DNA of 5,572 bases from the NCBI GenBank assembly GCA_030671905.1, contig DAOVHK010000096.1, forward strand, positions 1-5,572, in the 5' to 3' direction. This DNA comes from Clostridia bacterium (lineage in GTDB: Bacteria; UBA6262; WVXT01). Under the pieces are notes generated by a model. That model saw nothing but the letters and a program-made list of their open reading frames with translations, made no database searches and was not told the origin of the DNA. The position numbers and the translations under genes are program-made. Positions 1 through 4,900 of the stretch are shown here, one piece after another (the stretch's first letter is position 1; each line of letters opens with the position of its first letter).

Positions 1-639
1 GGAGCCATCCCTGGATTCGTAATGAAAGAAACCGATGGAAATGCTGATGAAAACTGGTGGATAGATATTAATAATGGTGCTTTAAGGGTGATGACTACAA
101 ATGATGCACTTGATAGTTGGAGCAGAAAAGTCACTTTGTTACAAAACGGCAACGTCGGCATCGGGACGGCGGGGCCAGATGCAAAATTGGAGGTTTCAGG
201 TGAAGCAATACTTGCCCCTATAAGTCAGCCTGTTTCTCCGCAACCGGGAATGATTTATTATGACCAGACTAGTCATGTCATGCGTTATTATAAAGGTGGT
301 TCCAGCCCTGGTTGGGTTGATATGGGTGCGAGAGTTTCTCTTGGAGAATGGACTTCAACAGCAACTTTAGCTGGTGGGGGTACTGAAACTATAACAGATA
401 ATCGTGTTTATGTTGCTCAGGGCGATGGGTTTGTTATGGCAGGATGGTTTGGGCAGGGCGGCGGAAATGATGTATATGCTTATTCTGGGACAAGTTCTAC
501 TAATTTAATTGTTAGATGTAGGTCTGGAAGAGGAGATTTTGCAAGAGGTGCATCTATTACAATGCCCGTTAAGAAAGGACATTATTGGAAAGTGGTTGAT
601 ACAAATACACAGACTTACTGGGTTCCTTTGGGGGATTAG
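1..639 (+). CDS. Tail-fibre/adhesin-like protein, C-terminal part (5' partial)
   Basis: The frame is open from base 1 (it reads GAIPGFV before the first Met at 22), so the true start is upstream and 212 residues of the C-terminus are visible. A region ending in TLLQNGNVGIGTAGPDAKLE (about residues 46-65) is the collagen/tail-fibre-type motif found in phage tail fibres and in surface proteins of uncultured bacteria. A linker follows with PGMIYYDQTSHVMRYYKGG and PGWVDMG, then a Gly/Thr/Tyr-rich beta-type terminal domain (about 110-212) ending in YWVPLGD and TAG. No S74 intramolecular chaperone domain is seen. A binding or receptor-recognition role at the cell or virion surface is inferred from family resemblance only. 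A 20-nt stretch encoding GNVGIG plus the start of the next codon recurs at 647-666, just after the stop. It could belong to a prophage or be a chromosomal adhesin; neighbours do not decide. Confidence 0.75.
   Translation, partial: GAIPGFVMKETDGNADENWWIDINNGALRVMTTNDALDSWSRKVTLLQNGNVGIGTAGPDAKLEVSGEAILAPISQPVSPQPGMIYYDQTSHVMRYYKGGSSPGWVDMGARVSLGEWTSTATLAGGGTETITDNRVYVAQGDGFVMAGWFGQGGGNDVYAYSGTSSTNLIVRCRSGRGDFARGASITMPVKKGHYWKVVDTNTQTYWVPLGD
148..167 (+). repeat. 20-nt direct repeat, copy 1 (within NVGIGT motif)
   Basis: The sequence GGCAACGTCGGCATCGGGAC is identical to 647-666. It is more GC-rich than the surrounding gene and encodes GNVGIG in the frame of the intact gene. Confidence 0.85.
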
Positions 640-640
640 T

Positions 641-691
641 AACGCCGGCAACGTCGGCATCGGGACAACGAGTCCTGAAGCAACATTACAC
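641..691 (+). pseudogene. Remnant of a second NVGIGT tail-fibre module
   Basis: Seventeen codons read NAGNVGIGTTSPEATLH, a clear match to the motif at residues 50-63 of the preceding protein but in a different frame. The fragment begins one base after that gene's stop. It has no start codon or ribosome binding site of its own, and the similarity stops abruptly at about 691, where unrelated sequence beginning AAAAGGGGTCAGAGTC takes over. It looks like what is left of a neighbouring tail-fibre gene, or of a cassette recombined into this place and then interrupted. The frame stays open to 808, but the sequence after residue H17 (HRKGVRVIF and on) looks non-coding. Confidence 0.6.
647..666 (+). 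repeat. 20-nt direct repeat, copy 2 (in the remnant)
   Basis: This is an exact copy of 148-167, offset by 499 bp. The two copies flank the whole C-terminal domain of the tail-fibre gene. Recombination between them would remove that domain and leave a continuous reading frame into the remnant. Confidence 0.85.
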
Positions 692-693
692 AG

Positions 694-716
694 AAAAGGG
701 GTCAGAGTCATTTTTC
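694..716. mobile_element. Possible solo end of a REP/IS200 (Y1 transposase)-type element
   Basis: The AAAA-GGGGTCAGAGTC-ATTTTTC stretch resembles, from memory, sequences that commonly bound Y1-transposase (REP-associated) elements in environmental genomes. It starts exactly where similarity to the NVGIGT module ends. No transposase and no second end (GACTCTGACCCC) is present in the window, so at most this is a remnant. Confidence 0.3.
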
Positions 717-755
717 TGGCCTTCCCCTTTTGGTGGGTCGGTCGTCCTTTCCCAA

Positions 756-779
756 CCCCGTTTCGGTTTCGGGACGGGG
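756..779. other. GC-rich hairpin
   Basis: CCCCGT (756-761) and ACGGGG (774-779) pair perfectly around a 12-nt loop. It sits in a GC-rich stretch without coding signal, just upstream of the terminator at 795-828. Its role is unknown. Confidence 0.4.
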
Positions 780-794
780 CAGCGTGTCGTGTGT

Positions 795-828
795 GTCAGG
801 TATGCTAATATGGCTACCTGGCTTTTTT
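795..828 (+). terminator. Intrinsic terminator after the tail-fibre region
   Basis: GTCAGGTA (795-802) pairs with TACCTGGC (815-822), 8 bp with one U-G pair. The loop is 12 nt and six T residues follow at 823-828. It most likely ends transcription coming from the tail-fibre region and separates it from the leader and operon downstream. Confidence 0.7.
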
Positions 829-872
829 ATTTACTGGAGAGTTGTAGCGGCAGAGCGATAGCCCTATAATCC

Positions 873-975
873 TGTCACTGCGAGCGATTAAAAGGAACGT
901 GGTCCCGATGAATAGGGACTTCGGTCGCGGAGTTTATTCCGCACATTTAGTGTGCGGGGCTTCTTCGCAATGACA
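873..975. repeat. Hairpin-rich inverted-repeat element (MITE/REP-like)
   Basis: The ends are TGTCACTGCGA (873-883) and TCGCAATGACA (965-975), an 11-bp inverted repeat with one mismatch. Inside are three strong hairpin options: GTCCC/GGGAC (902-906 with 915-919), and two mutually exclusive ones, GCGGA/TCCGC (927-931 with 938-942) and CCGCACA/TGTGCGG (939-945 with 951-957). The TGTCATTGCGA family of dispersed non-coding repeats occurs in many bacterial genomes, and this copy fits it. It has no coding content. Positions 1035-1059 look like a decayed relative of the same family. Confidence 0.6.
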
Positions 976-1068
976 GCGCTTTGGGGCTACAGGAAACGAT
1001 GTAGTGGTGCCGATAAATCCAACCTAAAGGAAAGGCGAAGATTACGCTTTGTTGCTACGAAAAATACC

Positions 1069-1113
1069 TGTAAAAAATTTACAAAAATTTTACAATTTAT
1101 TTACACAATTGTG
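1069..1113. promoter_or_regulatory. Phased TTTACA boxes and palindromes upstream of the leader
   Basis: TTTACA occurs at 1078-1083, 1089-1094 and 1100-1105, starting exactly 11 bp apart, close to one helical turn. The first box is also the right arm of TGTAAA-AAA-TTTACA (1069-1083). The third runs into the perfect 10-bp palindrome CACAATTGTG (1104-1113). This could be an operator or activator site, or curved A/T-tract DNA. No protein can be named. Confidence 0.4.
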
Positions 1114-1136
1114 ATATTGTTATGGTAAATTATTAG
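1100..1136 (+). promoter_or_regulatory. Candidate promoter for the leader and operon
   Basis: Two overlapping arrangements are possible. TTTACA (1100-1105) with TATGGT (1121-1126) has a 15-bp spacer. TTGTGA (1109-1114) with TATTAG (1131-1136) has a 16-bp spacer. Both would start RNA just before or at the first leader hairpin (1142-1163). Neither matches the sigma-70 consensus well; position and AT-richness are the main support. Confidence 0.35.
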
Positions 1137-1140
1137 CATA

Positions 1141-1300
1141 ACCTCGACGATGGCTCGTCGGGGAGAACGGAATCCGAAAGGGCAAACTCCGAGTAATCGG
1201 AGGTCGTCCCGAGAAAGAGGGACACGTCAACTCCAGGGGAGGGGCTGGCGGGCAAAACCACGGATCTTATTTATTAAGATGGCCGGGTTGCCGATCACTT
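1141..1300 (+). ncRNA. Structured RNA leader, candidate variant cyclic-di-GMP-I (GEMM) riboswitch
   Basis: Seen in order: a 9-bp hairpin (1142-1150 with 1155-1163, loop TGGC); AGGGCAAA (1179-1186) followed by a perfect 6-bp hairpin with a GTAA (GNRA) tetraloop (1187-1202); hairpin GTCCC/GGGAC (1206-1210 with 1219-1223); hairpin CTCC/GGAG (1231-1241); then GGGCAAAACCACGGATCTTA (1250-1269), which pairs with TAAGATGGCCGGGTTGCC (1275-1292). In GEMM-I aptamers, known elements are GGGCAAACC, a GNRA-capped hairpin, CGCAAAGCCACGGGTCTAA and a GCCGGGTTGCCGA-type 3' strand, in this order. The first and last match well. Between the GNRA hairpin and the CAAA strand there are about 45 extra nt with two hairpins, and AAGCC is AAACC. 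The call is therefore a variant or degenerate GEMM, not a canonical one. Confidence 0.55.
1275..1294 (+). repeat. 20-nt direct repeat in leader, copy 1 (aptamer 3' strand)
   Basis: TAAGATGGCCGGGTTGCCGA is identical to 1314-1333. This copy closes the long hairpin with 1251-1269. Confidence 0.9.
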
Positions 1301-1313
1301 AATAGGGGAAAAA

Positions 1314-1333
1314 TAAGATGGCCGGGTTGCCGA
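1314..1333 (+). repeat. 20-nt direct repeat in leader, copy 2 (terminator 5' arm)
   Basis: This is an exact copy of 1275-1294, 39 nt downstream. Here GCCGGGTT (1321-1328) is the left arm of the terminator, so the same sequence can in principle pair either with 1251-1269 or with 1353-1360. Confidence 0.9.
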
Positions 1334-1366
1334 AGATTGAAAAATCTTTGATAACCCGGCTTTTTT
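1321..1366 (+). terminator. Intrinsic terminator of the leader (attenuator)
   Basis: GCCGGGTT (1321-1328) pairs with AACCCGGC (1353-1360). The interior holds a second perfect 6-bp helix, AAGATT/AATCTT (1333-1338 with 1343-1348), capped by a GAAA tetraloop. Six T residues follow at 1361-1366. It lies after the leader and before the ribosome binding site of the first gene, which is the position of a riboswitch-controlled attenuator. Confidence 0.85.
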
Positions 1367-1390
1367 ATGAGGAATTTTGAATACGGGGAA

Positions 1391-1396
1391 AGGGGG
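1391..1396 (+). promoter_or_regulatory. Ribosome binding site deciding a GTG start
   Basis: AGGGGG lies 6 nt before GTG at 1403. The in-frame ATG at 1367 directly abuts the terminator T-tract and has no such site, so GTG is preferred. Confidence 0.6.
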
Positions 1397-1402
1397 AAAA
1401 CT

Positions 1403-1909
1403 GTGTTTTTACGATGGAAAAAAGGGCTATTTTTGTTGCTATTTGCTGGCATAGTGGGAGGAATGTTCTTCGCAGTTAAAGGGGCGATAATAGAAGGGAA
1501 GCCACAAGCAGCCACACTAACGTCTACCGGAACCGGGGAGGGTATCCAGACAGTTGAGGAAAAGGACAGGAACGGGGATGGTAGAACCGATATCTGGAGA
1601 TACCTGAAAGATGGCGTATTGATGAGGTCTGAAGTGGATAGTGACTACGATGGCAAGATAGATTTCTGGGCATACTACAAAAATGGGAAGACTGAGAGGC
1701 AGGAGATAGATAGAAATAATGATGGCAGAAGAGATGCCTGGGCCTATTTTGAACAAGGAGTAAAAGTCAGGCAGGAGGTCGATACAAATCACGATGGCAG
1801 AATAGATGCCTGGTTCTATTACAAACTGGGAAAGTTGTGTGGCAGAGCAGTGGATAGTGACTTTGATGGAAAGATTGATAAGGTATTGGGGGAAGTTCCT
1901 ACTCAATAA
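1403..1909 (+). CDS. Small exported protein with five Ca-loop-like repeats
   Basis: With the GTG start the protein has 168 residues. Residues 2-7 (FLRWKK) are basic. A hydrophobic stretch of about 18 residues (8-25, GLFLLLFAGIVGGMFFAV) gives a signal peptide or membrane anchor; no clear AxA cleavage site is seen. From residue 55 on there are five copies of a D-x-N/D-x-D-G-x-x-D loop, starting at Asp 55, 79, 103, 127 and 151 (exactly 24 apart), each of the first four followed by an aromatic segment like WAYYKNGK. The loop resembles EF-hand, dockerin and thrombospondin-3 calcium loops, but lacks the Glu at position 12 of a full EF hand. Calcium binding outside the cytoplasm is inferred; the exact function is not recognised. 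The stop is followed 9 nt later by the next gene, so the two are probably co-transcribed under the leader at 1141-1366. Confidence 0.8.
   Translation: MFLRWKKGLFLLLFAGIVGGMFFAVKGAIIEGKPQAATLTSTGTGEGIQTVEEKDRNGDGRTDIWRYLKDGVLMRSEVDSDYDGKIDFWAYYKNGKTERQEIDRNNDGRRDAWAYFEQGVKVRQEVDTNHDGRIDAWFYYKLGKLCGRAVDSDFDGKIDKVLGEVPTQ
1565..1891 (+). repeat. Tandem 72-bp coding repeats (24-residue Ca-loop units)
   Basis: Units begin at 1565, 1637, 1709, 1781 and 1853. Loops read DRNGDGRTD, DSDYDGKID, DRNNDGRRD, DTNHDGRID and DSDFDGKID. Loops 2 and 5 are the closest pair, and the last unit is truncated after the loop. Confidence 0.85.
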
Positions 1910-1918
1910 AGGTGGCAG

Positions 1919-4900
1919 ATGATAGCTGAATCTCAAAAGCCAAAATATAGAGGAATAACGAGAATAATTTCCTTCACAGTGGCAATAGTTCAGGTCTGGA
2001 CTCAGGTCTGCTTTTCGGCAAACTTCAGCTTCGTTCCTCGCTTGAAGGAATTGCACAAGGATCGTGAGGAATCGGGATACTTTTCTTTAGATCAGCTGGA
2101 AAAGAGACAAAGAAGGCAAGAGAATATAATTAAACAGCAGAGCGAGGTTCAGAAGTTCAGACAAAAGCGGGAAAGGGTAGAGAGGGTAGAGAAGCTGGAA
2201 AGGGCTCTATTTGAAGGGACCTTAGACAGGGCTACTGCTATTGGCTCAATAAGGGAGCAGGTCCTCACCAGCCATAGAAGGGTTCTTGAGGTTGCCTCAC
2301 AGAGATGCGAGTTTAAATATATCAAATATGATGATGGTCGCACAGTATATTTCAAGGATGGACTTGCCTCAAGAATCGAGAATGAGAAAGTTCCCGATGC
2401 TTTTGGATATGAGAGTATTCGCCGCACCTATAATATGACCTACAATAAGAAGTGGCTTCTGGAGTCCTACGAGGCAGAGTCAGTTGACCAGTTTGGCAAG
2501 TTGACCAAGGAACGCTGGCAGGCAGAGGGATATACTGAGGATTCTGTCTTCTACGCTACAAATGAGACCAATGCTGATCAGTTTCTCACCAATTGGGCTG
2601 TCAACATAACCGACCCCTACAATTCCACTCTCACCGTTGAGTATTCCGATGCCGAATATACGGGTAAACACCTCACTTCCTACCATAAGAAGATTACAGA
2701 TTGTTGTGGCCATACTACTAACATTGAATGGTCCTGTAATGCAAAAGATTACGATTCCGATAAGAATCTAACTAAATACCATGAGGAAATTACAGGTTCT
2801 TTCGATAATTTTACGGTAAGGGACTGGAAAGGGACCTATGATGATGAGCGACTAACCGGTTCAGAAGAAGAGAGCTGGACTACAGGCGTGGATGGTTCTG
2901 AAAGCCACGCCGTGAGTGAGACCTTTTATACCTATGATAGTGAAGAGAAACTCACCGGAGCAAGTGGCTCTACAAGGACAGAGGGAGAGGATGCATTCGG
3001 GAATACTTTTACTGATGAAGCTGAATTAAGGCATGAAATCGTAAATGGACATTTAGAACTTACTGGCACTACCGGAACTACCCGTAACAATAATGTAGAT
3101 GGTTCATTCAGTGAAAGTCGCTATACTATAGAGTACCGGTTTGACGATAAGAACTTCCTTGTGGGCGCTTCGGGTGAGACAACGACCACTGGTGAGGACA
3201 TCTTTGGAAGCAGATTTAATTCCCAAACCACAGACACCTATATTATCATCGGCGGTCAGGCTAAAAGAAAGACTTCACTCACTGATACCGAGACAGTAAA
3301 CTTCGATTCTTCCCAAACCCACACACAAACCACTGTGGAGTATGAATACGACCTATCTGGCTATTTAATCGATGCCAAAAGTTTCAGCAAGACAACAGGA
3401 ATGGATGTCTTCGGGAATAGATATGAAACTCACAGCCACAGTATCTATGCAATAATAAATGGAGAGGCAAGAGTAATAAGTTCCACCAGCATCATCGATT
3501 CCTATGATGCCGGATGGCTTGCAGAAGGCTCCTCGGGAAGTGGAGAAGACATACAATCAATAATAGATGAGATTGAACAGTTGCTGAATATATTTATCGA
3601 TTCCACATCCGAGGAGAGGAAAGGGATTTTATCCAGTTTAGGAATTGGCAACTTCCCCCTGATAGAACTTACCACTGCGGGAATATCTGCAATAATTGAG
3701 TGGCTAAGAGATACCGGGACGAAAATTTTAAACTGCGCAATAAATGCCCTCCATAACATCTTAACCAACCTGGGGATAGAAGTAACCACAGGGGAGATAG
3801 CTTCAAAGACCATTCTCGTAGATATTCTCACCGGAACAATCACTCCTGGGAGCGCTTCCGGAGAACTTATGACTTCAATGTTTGCTCTGGTTAAGCAGGC
3901 AGCATTAAAGGGAGTCAATCTTTCCGGTGCCCATCTAAGTTTGCAACAGCTCCAGAGCTTATCCACCTCTGTAATTGCCCATATTGATGGAAACCATTTT
4001 GTAGTGGTAAGTAGGATAGAGGATGGGAAAGTCTTTTTCTCTGGCATTAATGGAGAGAGTATGATTTCCATAGAGGATTTCTCTTCCCGCTGGAATGGCG
4101 ATGTATTAATGACTACAACACCTCTACAAGGGACACTCCTCAGTAAACAGCGGATGAAGGAGATAAGGGGAGCCACGGAAAATGATACTGATAAGGACCC
4201 GGAATTTGACGATAAGCCCTGGCTTAAATATTTCCGGAAGAAAGAAGAGGGAAACATTACATATATCTGCTACTACAATGTGAAAGATGGTGAACGGACA
4301 GGCGGGTATAACGGGACAGGGATAATTCAATATGTTAAGGTGGTGAGGGATGCAGATGGAAACATTGTGAGCGTGCATCGAGAAAGTTACAACAGGGAAG
4401 GGGTATTGATGGAAGTCCTTAAGGTAAAGAAAAACGAGCATGGCAATATCACTGAAGCTTCCCGGAAATATTACAGTATGGGAAGCAGGATAACGCTTAA
4501 ACTTACACCAAATGGGGATGGTTCTCAAAATCTAAGGGCTATATTCACTTCCTCTAATGGGATGGTTGCCAAGATATTGGCTATTCCTAAGCGGATAAGT
4601 GGTAATAGTGTTGTCTCTTCAGATGACCCCCGCGCCAGCGACCCTGATACGGATGTCCGCTATATGTTGCAGATTGTGAACCTGGAAGATGGAAGCATAG
4701 ACAGTGGTGGAATTCCTTTCTGGGACCACTGGGGAGTAACTGTCTTGTGGCGGGATAAAGAGACTTCCGGTTACCAGACTAACGGCAATGGTAGGTGGGT
4801 TAAGGTTGTTCGCCGGGACATAAATGGAGATGAGATTCCAGTTGACTGGGACAGTCTCACTGACAGTGAGAAAGAATCAATCTGGCAACAGGTGTATAGT

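Noticed and set aside
509..808. Forward open frame of 99 codons across the end of the tail-fibre gene
   Set aside because: Its first part overlaps the real gene in another frame. Only the 17 codons at 641-691 have meaning, and the rest is GC-rich non-coding sequence running into the terminator.
805..813. CTAA next to TATGG, like the two halves of the 11-nt tetraloop receptor in GEMM RNAs
   Set aside because: The two parts lie in the loop of the terminator hairpin with no other aptamer element nearby, so I take it as coincidence.
842..870. TTGTAG and perfect TATAAT (865-870) with 17-bp spacing, a sigma-70-like promoter
   Set aside because: The -35 is poor and the transcript would begin directly in the dispersed inverted-repeat element, over 250 bp before the leader. 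It may be chance or part of the repeat, so no feature is claimed.
1565..1891. Regular 72-bp repeats, considered as a CRISPR array
   Set aside because: The repeats are in-frame coding units without identical repeat blocks or unique spacers.
1517..2056. Reverse-strand open frame of 179 codons
   Set aside because: It is antisense to the Ca-loop repeat gene and the start of the giant gene. Its apparent repeats are only the complement of the 72-bp coding repeats.
3914..3958. GVNLSGAHLSLQQLQ, looking like a pentapeptide repeat
   Set aside because: Only one or two units fit and the stretch lies inside the C39-like domain, where a helix before the His strand is expected.
3502..4257. Long open frame of 251 codons on the reverse strand
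   Set aside because: It lies wholly antisense to the continuous 1218-codon gene, which has a signal segment, repeats and a recognisable domain here. The reverse product is low-complexity Ser/Ile/Pro-rich with no recognisable motif.
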